DNA of 64,000 nucleotides from RYN-428 sp035551995 (GCA_035551995.1 DASZME010000008.1:181860-245859), one strand, 5' to 3'. Shown: positions 44,062 to 54,092, counted from the stretch's first letter. A program made the numbers and translations. Notes: generated from the sequence alone by a model not told the origin.

Positions 44062-45663
44062 TTACCAATCATCCGTCCGAAACGCCTGCGCCGGCAGTCC
44101 ATCCTTGTTGAACAAATTGGCCCACGGCGCCGCCGCGCTCCAGGCGTATCGCACCGCGACCGGCTTGGCGACCCTGTCGCTGTGCAGGACGATGGTGTCG
44201 CCGTCGATGGCCGCGTCGGCCCAGTAAAATTTCTTGTCTTCGCCGGCGATGGCAAAACCTTGAAGCTTCTCGCTCTGACCGGCCACGAGGCCCTGCCCGA
44301 CATGCGTAAACTTCACCTGAATTTTGCCGCCGTCGATCTTGAATGATTCGTAGACGGGACCGTAATACTCGATCTTCTTTCCGTAGACGGCGCCGAGCGC
44401 CACGCGCGTGCTTCGGGCGCCGTACCCGGACTTATTCCAGGGATGCGTGTCGGGTCCGAGATCGCTGGCGGTCACCATGTATGTATTGGGATAGCCGCTG
44501 ATTTTGATGTGCAGCGCGCGATAAGAGGCATCGCCGACGGGATTGGCCGGCTCGGGCGTGAACTTGTTCGACGCGATGGTTACCGGGTCGGCCGGATTGA
44601 GCGCCGGTCCGCCGCCGCTGGGCTTTTGAACATAGAGGAAGGGGAAATCGCCCTGGCCCCAGGTGTTGCGCCAGCCGCGGATCAGGGCGCCCATGAGGGT
44701 GTATTGATCGACGTCGCGAACTTGCGTTCCGCTCTCGCCCTGGTCCCAGAGGACGCCGCGGATGGCGTATGGGATGTACGGCTTCACGTAGAGCTCGTAA
44801 AGATATCCGGTCTTTCTGCCGCCGGGCATTTCACCGGGTCTGCCCATTGCTTCGGACTTGCGCGGCGCCACGAGCTTGGGGCGTAGGCCGGGGGCGGTGG
44901 GTTTGGTGGAAGCCGGATCGGCGGCGGCCGCCGCCTTGTACGCGGTGAGTTCCTTGTCATACGCCGCCATCGCCTTGTCCTGTTTTTCTTTCTCTTCCTC
45001 CGGCTTGTAGGTCGCCATCGCCTTTTCGACTTCGGCTTTGCAAGCTGGGTCGGCGTCGAATTGTTCCGGCGACAGCCACGCCCCCGACGGCGTTCCCCCG
45101 ACCGCTCCAACCATCAATCCAACCGGCACATCCAATTCCTTCTGCAACGGCACGCCAAACGAAAACAGCAGTGCCGAAAACGGCTTGATCGTCTTCGGCG
45201 TCGCTTCGGTCCACTTTCCATTCTGATTGATAAGGTGCACCTTCGGGTACGATTCCTCCGCCAGCTTCTCCAGAACGGTATCCTTGCCTGCATACATCGA
45301 GACTGGCGTCTGCATATTCGACTGCCCCGATCCAAGCCAAACCTCGCCGACCAGCACATCCTTGATGGTGATGGAGTTGTCCCCCTTAATCGTCAATTCA
45401 TCCGGCCCCCCCGCTTTCAGGCCGGCCAGTTTCACCTCCCACTTCCCGTCCTTCCCCGCCTCGGCCGTCTTCTCCTGATCGCGGAACTTGACGGTTACCT
45501 TCTCCCCCGGCGTGGCCATTCCCCAGATCGGCGCCGCCATCTCGCGCTGCAAAACCATGTGGTCGCTGATGACATTCGGCAGCTTCACCGCCGCCGACGA
45601 ATATGACGCGAAAAGACATCCCGCGACGGCGGCGAATCCCAGAATACGCTTGGCGTTCAGCAT
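44062..45663 (-). CDS. Secreted sialate O-acetylesterase-like (SGNH) hydrolase
   Basis: The 533-residue exported protein (signal peptide ILGFAAVAGCLFASYSSAA) removes O-acetyl groups from sialic acids or other glycans. SGNH motifs: GSGQSNMQTP with nucleophile S115, and AVGGTPSGAWLS; a late H-x-D-type residue is likely in the DTHPWN region. The N-terminal VISDHMVLQREMAAPIWG and beta-rich domain are typical of the planctomycete family. It ends 3 bases upstream of the next region and lies in a minus-strand run with the ThuA-like gene, 75 bases apart. Confidence 0.88.
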   Translation of the reverse strand: MLNAKRILGFAAVAGCLFASYSSAAVKLPNVISDHMVLQREMAAPIWGMATPGEKVTVKFRDQEKTAEAGKDGKWEVKLAGLKAGGPDELTIKGDNSITIKDVLVGEVWLGSGQSNMQTPVSMYAGKDTVLEKLAEESYPKVHLINQNGKWTEATPKTIKPFSALLFSFGVPLQKELDVPVGLMVGAVGGTPSGAWLSPEQFDADPACKAEVEKAMATYKPEEEKEKQDKAMAAYDKELTAYKAAAAADPASTKPTAPGLRPKLVAPRKSEAMGRPGEMPGGRKTGYLYELYVKPYIPYAIRGVLWDQGESGTQVRDVDQYTLMGALIRGWRNTWGQGDFPFLYVQKPSGGGPALNPADPVTIASNKFTPEPANPVGDASYRALHIKISGYPNTYMVTASDLGPDTHPWNKSGYGARSTRVALGAVYGKKIEYYGPVYESFKIDGGKIQVKFTHVGQGLVAGQSEKLQGFAIAGEDKKFYWADAAIDGDTIVLHSDRVAKPVAVRYAWSAAAPWANLFNKDGLPAQAFRTDDW

Positions 45664-45685
45664 CGACTATCTCCGGTTTGAAGCG

Positions 45686-45720
45686 GCCGCCCTCCCTTTC
45701 ACTCTGCACGGGAGGGCGGC
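45686..45720 (-). terminator. 11-bp inverted repeat between ThuA-like and esterase genes
   Basis: GCCGCCCTCCC (45686-45696) and GGGAGGGCGGC (45710-45720) pair perfectly around a 13-base loop. On the minus strand it lies 19 bases past the ThuA-like stop and 23 bases before the esterase start, so it may uncouple the two. No U-tract follows. Confidence 0.5.
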
Positions 45721-45738
45721 GTATAAGTCATCGACGTA

Positions 45739-46788
45739 TCACTTCTTCTTCACGTCCGCGGCCCACTGATTCGGATCCGCCTCTGGCGTCACTTGCTTAA
45801 TGTTCGGCGTCACGTCCACTTCCACCTGCCCGGTGATCCACCGCAAGGCGCCAACCACCAAACCCTGAAACTCAGGCTTCACCCACACGTCTTCGCGATG
45901 GCCCATCGAGGTATAGAAAACTCGGCCTTTGCCGAACATGTGGGCCCAGGTTTCCGGATATGGCTGCCGCTGATACATCGCGCCTTTCATGCTGTCGCAA
46001 TGCTGCGTGATAATGACGTGCAAGTCAGGCGCGAAATTCTTCAGTGAATACCATTCTTCGGGAAAACTGGCGTTCTCGAACGCCTCGGCGCCGGGGAACT
46101 TGGGATCGACGACCTTCAGCAGCGCCGGCTGCTGGGCGCCGTGCACGATGAATTCGCCGCCGAGCATCCGAATGTACGGGTCAAATTCATCTTTTCCCTC
46201 GGCGTTCACGTCGCGCAGCAACTCGCCGGGCTTGTGAGAATGTCCCTTGCCGTGAAATGTGTCGCTGCCGCTGTGAAAGGCCATGAAGCCTTTGCCGTTT
46301 TGGATGGCGTCGAGAAACGCGGCTTTGCCCGCCTCGCCCATGCCCGGCTCCTTCAGCAGCGGACCTTTTTCCTGGATCACGTGACCCTTTGCATCCTTCT
46401 CGGGCTTCCCGTCGGCGCCCAGCTTCGGAAGCATGATGTTCTTATCCGAATCCCTGGTGAGATCGCCGGTGGTGTAGAACGCAAGCGCGTCGAAACCGGC
46501 CAGATATTGCGGCGTGAACAACGAGCCGTCCTTGCTGCACGTCACTTCGAACCCATGGGCGGCGCCGAGATCGGTCAGTATTTTTTCCGCGTACGCAAGC
46601 TCGCCCGGCGACTTGCGCGTGATCGTGCTGTGCTGGAATCCGGATGACTTCGTAAAAAACAGTATCTTCTTTTTCGCGCCCGTCGTCGCGCTTTCGTCGG
46701 CGGCGAGCAGCGACCCATCAAGAAATGGCGACATCGCCAGCGCCGCGGCGCCGGCGCCGACGGTCTTGAGCAAGTTTCGACGATTCAT
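45739..46788 (-). CDS. Tat-exported ThuA-like protein
   Basis: The 349-residue protein has a Tat signal (MNRRNLLKTVGAGAAALAMS). The body is a glutamine-amidotransferase-like ThuA fold: KKKILFFTKSSGFQHS at the start, then AFYTTGDL, GFMAFHSGSDTFHG and GEFIVHGAQ. ThuA proteins occur in trehalose and other sugar pathways; their activity is not established. The periplasmic location and the nearby esterase suggest glycan handling. A start at 46806 (MFDYRT) is possible but gives an odd extension before the Tat motif. Confidence 0.85.
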   Translation of the reverse strand: MNRRNLLKTVGAGAAALAMSPFLDGSLLAADESATTGAKKKILFFTKSSGFQHSTITRKSPGELAYAEKILTDLGAAHGFEVTCSKDGSLFTPQYLAGFDALAFYTTGDLTRDSDKNIMLPKLGADGKPEKDAKGHVIQEKGPLLKEPGMGEAGKAAFLDAIQNGKGFMAFHSGSDTFHGKGHSHKPGELLRDVNAEGKDEFDPYIRMLGGEFIVHGAQQPALLKVVDPKFPGAEAFENASFPEEWYSLKNFAPDLHVIITQHCDSMKGAMYQRQPYPETWAHMFGKGRVFYTSMGHREDVWVKPEFQGLVVGALRWITGQVEVDVTPNIKQVTPEADPNQWAADVKKK

Positions 46789-46958
46789 GGTGCGGTAATC
46801 AAACATGACGGCCTTTCGGGTAAAAATTCCAATTCAGTCCTTTTATCGCGCGCACCACGGCGCCGCAAGCCGGGGGAGCGCGGTTGCGCGCCTATCCAAA
46901 AGACTGACATGATCGTCGCGTGCCGAAGCGGCATCGTCGTGGGATCAGTGATCGCGCC

Positions 46959-48335
46959 TCACGCCGTGAGGTGGCGCAAAATAACGTCGAAGACCTCGAC
47001 GGCGGCGATGTCGGGCGATCCCGCCAGATTCGGTTGATCGGTCATCAGCAGCGGCCCCTCCGCCGGCGAAGGAGCGGCTCGCCCGTGCGAGCCGCGCACG
47101 AGGGCGGCGTCGATCGGGATCAATTCCATCATCGTGCGAAAACCCAGCTTCTTGCGAAGCAGCGTCCAGGCGACGCGAGCCTTGACGGCCGACAAATCGG
47201 GGTTGATGAACAGCTCGGCGGGGTCGTAGCCGGGCTTGCGGTGGATATCTACGGTGCGGGCAAAATCCGGCGCCCGTGCGTCGTCGAGCCAATAGTAATA
47301 AGTAAACCACGCGTCCGGCTCGGCGATCGCGACCAGACCGCCGCTGCGCGGATGATCGAGATGCGCGTCTCGCTTGCCGGCGTCGTCTAAGACGCGCTGC
47401 ACGCCGGGCGTTTTTTCGATGAGACCGCGCACCTCGTCTAAGCGACCGCGATCGTTCACATAAACATGGGCGATCTGGTGATCGGCCACCGCAAACGCGT
47501 CGCTGGCGCCGGCGTCCAAAAGTTCGTGCCCCATTTCGTCGCGCGTGACGATGAGGCCATGCTCGCGCAAAACTCGATTCAAATGAACGGGCCGCGAGAC
47601 TGCGGCGATTCCATATTCCGACAGGATGATGATCCTGGCCCCGCGCCAGCGAAAATGATCGATGAGCTGCCCGCAGACGGCGTCAAGCTCTCGCAAATCA
47701 GCCGCGCTTTCGCTCGCGGCCGGACCGCGCCGCTGCATGCAGTAATCCAGATGCGGCAGGTAAACCAGCGACAGCGTGGGATCGCTTTGCCGATCGACCT
47801 GGATCGCGGCGTCGGCGATCCACTGGGTCGATTTGATCGTCGTGGCCGGTCCCCAAAAATGGAACAGCGGAAATTGTCCAAGCGTTTCCTGCAATGAATC
47901 GCGCAGCTCCGGCGGATGCGTCCATACGTCCGGCAGCTTTCGCCCGTCGGCGGGATACATCGGACGCGGGGTGACGGCAATGTCCGCCGTCGAATACATC
48001 GCATACCACCAGAACAGGTTGGCGCAGGTGAAAGTCGGATCGAGTTCCCTGGCTTTGTCCCAGATTTTTGGGCGCTGGACGAGGTGGTTGGATTGGCGCC
48101 AAAACTTGACCTCGCATTCGTCTTGAAAATACCAGCCATTGCCGACGATGCCATGCTCGGAGGGCCATGCGCCGGTGAGATAAGTCGCTTGCACGCTCGT
48201 CGTCACCGCCGGAAGTACGGATCCCACCGCGGCCATGGCGCCTGCGTCGCGGAATGCCTTTAATCGAGGCGTGTACTCTCCGATAAGACCGGGCGTGAGG
48301 CCCACCGCGTTGATAACGACCGTTTTATGCATCAA
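46959..48335 (-). CDS. Type I phosphodiesterase / nucleotide pyrophosphatase family protein
   Basis: The 458-residue protein belongs to the alkaline-phosphatase superfamily (phosphodiesterase type I). Visible features: the nucleophile Thr region SVLPAVTTSVQATYLTG, the HGIVGNGW motif, DPTLSLVYLPHLDYCMQRRG (metal-binding Asp), and SEYGIA in place of the usual S/T-D-H-G, so one metal-site pair is altered to Glu-Tyr. A C-terminal histidine, VDIHRKPGYDPAEL, completes the probable site. No signal peptide is seen. The substrate is unknown. Confidence 0.85.
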   Translation of the reverse strand: MMHKTVVINAVGLTPGLIGEYTPRLKAFRDAGAMAAVGSVLPAVTTSVQATYLTGAWPSEHGIVGNGWYFQDECEVKFWRQSNHLVQRPKIWDKARELDPTFTCANLFWWYAMYSTADIAVTPRPMYPADGRKLPDVWTHPPELRDSLQETLGQFPLFHFWGPATTIKSTQWIADAAIQVDRQSDPTLSLVYLPHLDYCMQRRGPAASESAADLRELDAVCGQLIDHFRWRGARIIILSEYGIAAVSRPVHLNRVLREHGLIVTRDEMGHELLDAGASDAFAVADHQIAHVYVNDRGRLDEVRGLIEKTPGVQRVLDDAGKRDAHLDHPRSGGLVAIAEPDAWFTYYYWLDDARAPDFARTVDIHRKPGYDPAELFINPDLSAVKARVAWTLLRKKLGFRTMMELIPIDAALVRGSHGRAAPSPAEGPLLMTDQPNLAGSPDIAAVEVFDVILRHLTA

Positions 48336-48598
48336 ACCCTTCTCTTGCCCGCCGCATTATTCGTTCCCGATCATCGACGCGACTGAAACGATTCTATTGC
48401 TCGATTCATCCGCGCGTGCGGCCTGCGACGGCGCGTAATCGATCCTCGTACCCCCGCGCGGCGTTGGCGTTTAGAAGAGTGCGAGTCGCGCCGGCGCCCG
48501 CGAATAGTTAACGACAGGCGACGTCGATCTCAACGGCGCGCCGAACGCCATTCTTGCTTCGAGCACACCGCTCGCGGCGATCGGGGATCGGCATCAAC

Positions 48599-48656
48599 AA
48601 AAAAACGCTCCGCTGCGCACCGCGGCTAACATTGTAGCCGCGATGCGAATTGGAGC
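48599..48656 (-). terminator. Intrinsic terminator of the DUF1501 operon
   Basis: On the minus strand CGCTCC, then CGCGGCTA-CAATGT-TAGCCGCG, then GGAGCG form a long stem, followed at once by a run of seven T (48605-48599). It lies 48 bases past the DUF1501 stop. The gap 48336-48703 contains this and nothing else recognisable. Confidence 0.9.
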
Positions 48657-48703
48657 GCGATTCGGGAAAAAGCCGTCGATCTAACGCGCGGGAGCATTCA
48701 GCT

Positions 48704-50002
48704 TCACGCCAGCAGTTCGGGGATCGGCGTTCCGTAACGCACGATCATGACGGGGCGGCCGCCAGGCGTGCGGTATTCCTTGGTGGGATTGATGCCCATC
48801 GTCTGGAAAAATGTCGCCGCCACGTCGTCGGGAGTGATGGCTTTGTCCTTGGGATTTTCGGCTTTGGCGTCGGATTCGCCGACCACCTGGCCGCCTTTGA
48901 TTCCGCCGCCGCCCAAAAGGCAGAACATGCTGCGGGGGTAGTGGTCGCGGCCGGCGTTATTGTTGATCTTCGGCGTGCGGCCGAATTCGCCGGTGACGAA
49001 GACCGCCGTCGATGCAAGCAGGCCCTTGGCTTCCAACGCGCGGAAAAGGCCGGCCAGACCCGAATCGAAATTGGGAAGCACTTTGGTCTTCAGGGAATCA
49101 AAGTTGTTTTGATGCGTGTCCCATCCTCCGAGGGAAACGGTGACGAATTTTACGCCCGATTCGACGAGGCGCGTCGCCAGAAGACAGCTTTGTTGGAAGC
49201 CGTCTTTTTCGAACAGGCTGGTCAGGCTGGCGGATTCTTTGGACATGTCGAACGCCGTGCGGGCGCTGCTCGAGCGCATCATGGCGTAGGCTTTTTGGCC
49301 AAATTGGTCCATGCCGGCCAAGAGGCGGTCTTCCTGTGAGAGCTTGCCGAAGACGTTGTCGTAGCGCTTGAGCAGGTTCTGGCGGCGTTCGATTTCTTCG
49401 AGCGTGACGCCGTTAAGCGTCAGGCCGCGGATGTTGACGGCTTGGCCGGGTGTGGGCGTGGAGCCGGTCTCCAGCGGGCCGTATTCGACCCCGAGGTAGC
49501 CGGCGGCGTCATTGCCGAAACTGGGGAGGGAAACGAAGGCGGGCATGTCGGGCGCCGCCCCTTTTTCCTTGGCGACCACCGCGCCGTAGCTGGGGAAATG
49601 CAGCGACGGGATCGGCTTGTTGCCGGTGTTCATGTAGAGCGTGCCAAGTTCGTGGGCGGCCAGCGTATGGCTTACGCCGCGAAGGATGGCGAACTTGTCG
49701 GCGACCTGCGCGAGCTTGGGAAGGTGCTCGCAGATCTCCATGCCGGCGACGTTGGTCTTGATCGGGTTGAATTCGCCGCGATATTCCGAAGGGGCGTCGG
49801 GCTTCAGGTCGAACGTGTCGAGATGGCTCGGACCGCCGCCAAGGCGAACGAAGATGGCGGCCTTCCCCTTGGCCTCGGCGACCTGGCCGGCTTCGGCCAT
49901 CGACAGGTAGCCCGAAAGCGACAATCCGATTCCCGCCAATCCGCCGACGCGGAGAAAATCTCGGCGGTTGACGCCGTCGCAATAAAAATTTCGCATCATC
50001 AT
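48704..50002 (-). CDS. DUF1501 Tat-exported protein
   Basis: The 432-residue protein has a Tat-type signal (VNRRDFLRVGGLAGIGLSLS). The body has the alkaline-phosphatase-like fold of DUF1501: IFVRLGGGPSHLDTFDLKP, LGGWDTHQNNFDSLKTK and GEFGRTPKINNNAGRDHYP. Family members are very common in Planctomycetota, paired with DUF1549/DUF1553 proteins; the biochemical role is unproven, and roles with secreted polysaccharides are suggested. It is the second gene of the two-gene operon (144-base spacing) and ends at an intrinsic terminator. Confidence 0.93.
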   Translation of the reverse strand: MMMRNFYCDGVNRRDFLRVGGLAGIGLSLSGYLSMAEAGQVAEAKGKAAIFVRLGGGPSHLDTFDLKPDAPSEYRGEFNPIKTNVAGMEICEHLPKLAQVADKFAILRGVSHTLAAHELGTLYMNTGNKPIPSLHFPSYGAVVAKEKGAAPDMPAFVSLPSFGNDAAGYLGVEYGPLETGSTPTPGQAVNIRGLTLNGVTLEEIERRQNLLKRYDNVFGKLSQEDRLLAGMDQFGQKAYAMMRSSSARTAFDMSKESASLTSLFEKDGFQQSCLLATRLVESGVKFVTVSLGGWDTHQNNFDSLKTKVLPNFDSGLAGLFRALEAKGLLASTAVFVTGEFGRTPKINNNAGRDHYPRSMFCLLGGGGIKGGQVVGESDAKAENPKDKAITPDDVAATFFQTMGINPTKEYRTPGGRPVMIVRYGTPIPELLA

Positions 50003-50146
50003 AATGGTCGCCTCACTCTTTCGTGCAGGGCGGGCAATGCCCGCTTACGCCTTCGTTCCGTTCCCTTATGCGTCCTCAATTTCGGCGCCGAGTTTCCGCC
50101 CGGCCCCGGACAACGGCGCCGGGCAAAAGCCGATCGCCGCGCCGCT

Positions 50147-53005
50147 TCAATGATTCACCTTGAATTCCCGCGTGTTGACCATCACCCACAGCAGATCCCG
50201 AACGCCGTCCACCGGTGTTTTGGCGGCGGCGATGTCGGCCTTGGCCTCGGTTATTTCTTCGCTCGTCGGTGGCCGGCTCACCGTTCGCAGGAACACGTCG
50301 GAGATCACCGAATCGGTATCCATCGACTGGTTTTTGTCTCTGCGAAGCTCGGCGATGAAGCTCGATGATTTGCCGCCGTAACCCTCGATCTTGGCGAGCA
50401 GGGTCGGATCGTTGCGGGTGAAGAGGGTTTGCAGCAGCGTGGGATCGGTGGAGCGCTCGCAATCGCAATTTGTTTCGCGCGTCGGCTTGCCGAAGAGCGT
50501 CAGGAAATAACCGTCAGGTCCTCCGCCGCCCCCTCTCTTGGTGTAGTTGGATGTGCCGCCCGGGCCGATGGCGCGGGTGTCGATTTCGGTTTTGTACGTG
50601 TCCAGTTTCGCGGTCGGACCGACCGCCATATTGAGCGCGTCGAGAATGACTTCCGCCGGCATCTGTCGCACGACCGCGTGGCTGAAATTGCGCGAGTCCA
50701 GGGCATTGGTGGGATTGGTTCTCCAACTGCGCTGATAGGTATCGCTGTTCAGAATTTCGCGATGAAGCCATTTCATGTCGTAGCCGTGCTCGATGAAGCC
50801 GGTGGCGAGATAATTCAGCAATTCGCCGTTGCACGGGGCGTTGGCGATGTTCATGTCGTCGGGCGGATCGACGATGCCGCGGTTGAAATAAGTCGCCCAG
50901 ACCCGGTTGACGATCGCTTTGGCGAAGTACGGGTTGGACTTGGATCGCAGCCAGTCCATCAGAGGACTGCGCGGATCGGAGTCAGACTTAAAGGTCTGCT
51001 GTTCGCCGCCGAGGATTTTGGGGGTGATGGACGGATCGAACCGGCCGCCCTTGTTTTTGCCACCCATCGGAAGGCCTTTGCTGTTGGCGAAGACTTCCGG
51101 CCAGGGAACCAATTCGTTGGCGTCGATCCTGCGCTTGATCTCGGCTTGGGTTTCTCGCTGGATGAACTGCCTTTTCTTTTGATCGGCCGTCAGCTCTTTC
51201 TTTTTCTTGACCGGCGTGACAGTCGTTTCCTTGGCGTCCTTCGCATTTTTCGCGGTTGCCGCGACGGCCTCTTTGGAATCCTTCGGCGCCTTGGCGTCGG
51301 CCGATTCTTTGGAGATCTTCGCATCGGTCCCAGCCTGCTCCTTGGAATCATTGGCGGCTTTGGCCACCTCGCCCTTGACCGCCTCGGCCTTGGCTTTCTT
51401 TTTTTCCGGCCTGGCGTCCATCATCATCGCATCGTCGGCTTCGTCGGGATATTGGGTTTTGAACGCGGCGGTGACCTTGGCCTTGATCTCTTCGTTGATC
51501 GTCTGATAGCTCACCAGTTGCGTTTTATCGGCGGGCCGTTGTCCGTTGGCGATCGGGCCGAAGAACGCGGTGAACTGCTTGAAGTCGGTCTTGGTCCAGC
51601 GGTCAAACGGATGCTTGTGACATTGGGCACATTCCAGGCGAACGCCGAGAAACGTGTGCGAAAAACTCAGCGCTTTTTCCTCGGCCGATTGAGCCGTGCG
51701 CCGCTGCCAGAAGTAAGCCAGCGTGGGATGCGTGGCATAGTTGACCGGATTTTCGCTACGAAAATAGGAATCGCTTTCCAGCGAGTAATCCTTATAGGTT
51801 TGATCGGGAGACGACCGGCTGGTGGACAAAACGATGTCTTGCACCATCTTGTCGTAAGGCGTGTTGTCGGTCACTCGCTTATAGAGCCAGTCGTACCATT
51901 GGCGGGAAACTTCGCCGTTGTTGCGGTTGATATTTCCGCCGATGTTTACGGCGCGGGGGCTGTTGCCGGTGTAGTCGCAGAATTTGGTGGTCCACCAGGC
52001 GGCGTAGGCGGGGGTTTTGAGCAATTCATCGATTTTCGCCGAACGCTTGCCCGCGGATGAGTCGGCCAGAAATACCTTTACCTCGTCCGGCGCCGGCAGC
52101 GTGCCGGTGAGATCAAGGCTCGCGCGACGGAGGAACTCGGCGTCGGTGCAAACGTCGGAAGGCACAATCCCGACCTTGCGCAGCTTCGCGAGGACCAGCT
52201 CATCGATTTTCGTCGATGCCGTGGTCGCGGGGAAACGGCTTCCGGCGAACTGCGAGACCGGCAGCATCACCGGAATCGGCACCACGCCGTTGTCGTAAGA
52301 CGCGACGACATGCGTATCACCCTTGCCGGTACAGGAGACCAGCCCGGTGTCCGCGACATTGGCCACCGTTTCGTCGCTGGTCTTAAAGCGGGTAATTTCG
52401 GTGACGTCTTCGACGACGCCGTCGTTCCAGTGGGCTAGCACGCGAAGCTGAATCGATTCGCCCGGCCGCGAGAAGACCAGTTCGGACGGCGTGACTTCAA
52501 GCCGTTGCAATTCACCCGTAGCGGCCGAATCGTTCTTTGTGCCGCCCTGAATCCATTTCAGGAGCATGTTGTATTGCCAGGAATCCTTCTTGAATCGCTC
52601 CTTGCCCTTGTGCTTCATCTGCAGGGTGGGCTTCATCAGAATCAGGCTCTTTTCCGGCTCATTTGCATTGACGCGAATCTCGTCTTCACCCCCCTTTTTC
52701 TGGGTAAGCTGGACGTAATCCTGTTCCCATTCGGAGCCAAAGAGCGATAGTTGAAACCCGCCGCGACCCTGGAACGAGCCATGACATTCGCGGGCGCTGC
52801 AACCGGTCCGAGCCAACAGCGGCACGACATGACGGCGATAACTCGGATCCTGGGCCTTGGTCAAGTCGCCAAACCGCTGGCTGGGCGTCGCCAGATCGTT
52901 AACGGCGGTCGACGCCGCCCGGTCGACGGGCGCGGCAAACAGCACCGCGACCCAGGCAAGAGCGACGAGACACACGGAAGTTATCGCGGTTTTCAGGGAT
53001 CGCAT
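50147..53005 (-). CDS. DUF1549/DUF1553 secreted protein with cytochrome-like N-terminus
   Basis: The 952-residue protein has a signal peptide (SVCLVALAWVAVLFAAPVDR). In order: a cytochrome-c-like domain with a degenerate haem motif C69-x4-C74-H75 (GCSARECHG), a Big_2-like beta domain (LEVTPSELVFSRPGESIQLR), DUF1549 (LDLTGTLPAPDEV, ECAQCHKHPFDRWT), a Lys/Ala/Asp-rich low-complexity insert of about 80 residues, and DUF1553 (FAKAIVNRVWATYFNRGI, SDTYQRSWRTNP). C-x-x-C-H also occurs in the DUF1549 part. The start is the ATG at 53005 with GGGAAGG 10 bases upstream; the frame is open to 53086. It is the first gene of the operon. Confidence 0.92.
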   Translation of the reverse strand: MRSLKTAITSVCLVALAWVAVLFAAPVDRAASTAVNDLATPSQRFGDLTKAQDPSYRRHVVPLLARTGCSARECHGSFQGRGGFQLSLFGSEWEQDYVQLTQKKGGEDEIRVNANEPEKSLILMKPTLQMKHKGKERFKKDSWQYNMLLKWIQGGTKNDSAATGELQRLEVTPSELVFSRPGESIQLRVLAHWNDGVVEDVTEITRFKTSDETVANVADTGLVSCTGKGDTHVVASYDNGVVPIPVMLPVSQFAGSRFPATTASTKIDELVLAKLRKVGIVPSDVCTDAEFLRRASLDLTGTLPAPDEVKVFLADSSAGKRSAKIDELLKTPAYAAWWTTKFCDYTGNSPRAVNIGGNINRNNGEVSRQWYDWLYKRVTDNTPYDKMVQDIVLSTSRSSPDQTYKDYSLESDSYFRSENPVNYATHPTLAYFWQRRTAQSAEEKALSFSHTFLGVRLECAQCHKHPFDRWTKTDFKQFTAFFGPIANGQRPADKTQLVSYQTINEEIKAKVTAAFKTQYPDEADDAMMMDARPEKKKAKAEAVKGEVAKAANDSKEQAGTDAKISKESADAKAPKDSKEAVAATAKNAKDAKETTVTPVKKKKELTADQKKRQFIQRETQAEIKRRIDANELVPWPEVFANSKGLPMGGKNKGGRFDPSITPKILGGEQQTFKSDSDPRSPLMDWLRSKSNPYFAKAIVNRVWATYFNRGIVDPPDDMNIANAPCNGELLNYLATGFIEHGYDMKWLHREILNSDTYQRSWRTNPTNALDSRNFSHAVVRQMPAEVILDALNMAVGPTAKLDTYKTEIDTRAIGPGGTSNYTKRGGGGGPDGYFLTLFGKPTRETNCDCERSTDPTLLQTLFTRNDPTLLAKIEGYGGKSSSFIAELRRDKNQSMDTDSVISDVFLRTVSRPPTSEEITEAKADIAAAKTPVDGVRDLLWVMVNTREFKVNH

Positions 53006-53193
53006 GGGCGCGTGACCTTCCCAAAGCATGATTGCGAAGAATTGCGTTCGGCGACGCCGGCGGCCCGACGTCGCCCGTTTCATCACTATATAGAAGCGTT
53101 ATAAAATCCTGTTGAAAAATTCGCGATCGCTCGGCCTTTCATGTATCGTGGCTCGCGTTTCCCTCAATCCACGTTTCACGAGCAGGCGGCACG

Positions 53194-53874
53194 ATGCGAA
53201 TGAATATCCTGATAGCCCTCACCCTGGCGTGCATGATTCGGCAAGGCGCCGTCGCGTCGGCCCAAAGTCCGCCGGCGAAGCCCGCGGCGACGATCGTGTT
53301 CGATACGTCCGAAGCACCGGAAATGGCGGATTTCGCCAGGAAGGCCCAAGTCGCGGCCGACGAGTGGTATCCACGAATTGTCGAAAAACTGCCCAGCCCG
53401 AATTTCGTCCCCGCCGATCATATCAGCGTCGTTTTCAAGCCGGATTATAAAGGCGTCGCGGCGACCAGCGGCGACCGGATCACCTGCTCGGTAAAATGGT
53501 TCACCAGTCATCCCGACGACGTCGGCGCGATCGTGCACGAACTCACGCACGTCGTGCAGGCGTACAAAAAACCAGGGACGCCGGGCTGGCTGATCGAGGG
53601 GATCGCGGATTATATCCGGTGGTTCAACTATGAGCCGATAAGCGCCCGGCCGCATCCAAAGGCGGACAAGGCACGCTATGACGCCAGCTACCGCACGACG
53701 GCGGCGTTTCTCGATTGGGCATCGCGAACGTATGACAAAGACCTTGTGGCGAAGCTCAATGCCGCCGCTCGTGAAGGTCGCTATTCGGAAAACGTGTGGA
53801 AAGAAATTACCGGGAAGACCGTGCAGGACTTAGGGCATGAGTGGAAAGAAAGCCTCGCCGAGAAAAAGCAATAA
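53194..53874 (+). CDS. Exported basic-secretory-protein-like metallopeptidase
   Basis: The 226-residue protein has a signal peptide (MNILIALTLACMIRQGAVASA). It matches the plant Basic Secretory Protein (BSP) family: VHELTHVVQAY with H115-E116-x2-H119 as Zn-binding, then GWLIEGIADYIRW (third ligand and active-site region), and the C-terminal YDASYRTTAAFLDW and VWKEITGKTVQDLGHEW. The family has HExxH metal-dependent peptidase-like structure. Secretion suggests digestion of external protein. It is monocistronic with a hairpin 7 bases after the stop. Confidence 0.9.
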   Translation: MRMNILIALTLACMIRQGAVASAQSPPAKPAATIVFDTSEAPEMADFARKAQVAADEWYPRIVEKLPSPNFVPADHISVVFKPDYKGVAATSGDRITCSVKWFTSHPDDVGAIVHELTHVVQAYKKPGTPGWLIEGIADYIRWFNYEPISARPHPKADKARYDASYRTTAAFLDWASRTYDKDLVAKLNAAAREGRYSENVWKEITGKTVQDLGHEWKESLAEKKQ

Positions 53875-53880
53875 GCAAAA

Positions 53881-53909
53881 CGGCCGATGCGCATCCTACG
53901 CATCGGCCG
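53881..53909 (+). terminator. Hairpin after the BSP-like gene
   Basis: CGGCCGATGCG and CGCATCGGCCG pair perfectly over 11 bp around a 7-base loop, starting 7 bases after the stop codon. No clear T-run follows, so termination is likely but could be Rho-dependent. Confidence 0.65.
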
Positions 53910-54092
53910 CTTGGAGCCTGCGAGTCCTTTCGCAATCTTCCCTGAAAATCGGGTCCGTCCTCCAGGACGGCATCATATTTTTCCGGGCGCGGCCGCTCAT
54001 GGCGGCAAGATTCAAAATCGCACACGCTGTGTTTCCGTAGCTCAGGCGGCGGCCTGCCGCTTCAATAATTTTCAACGCTCCGGTTTTTTCGG

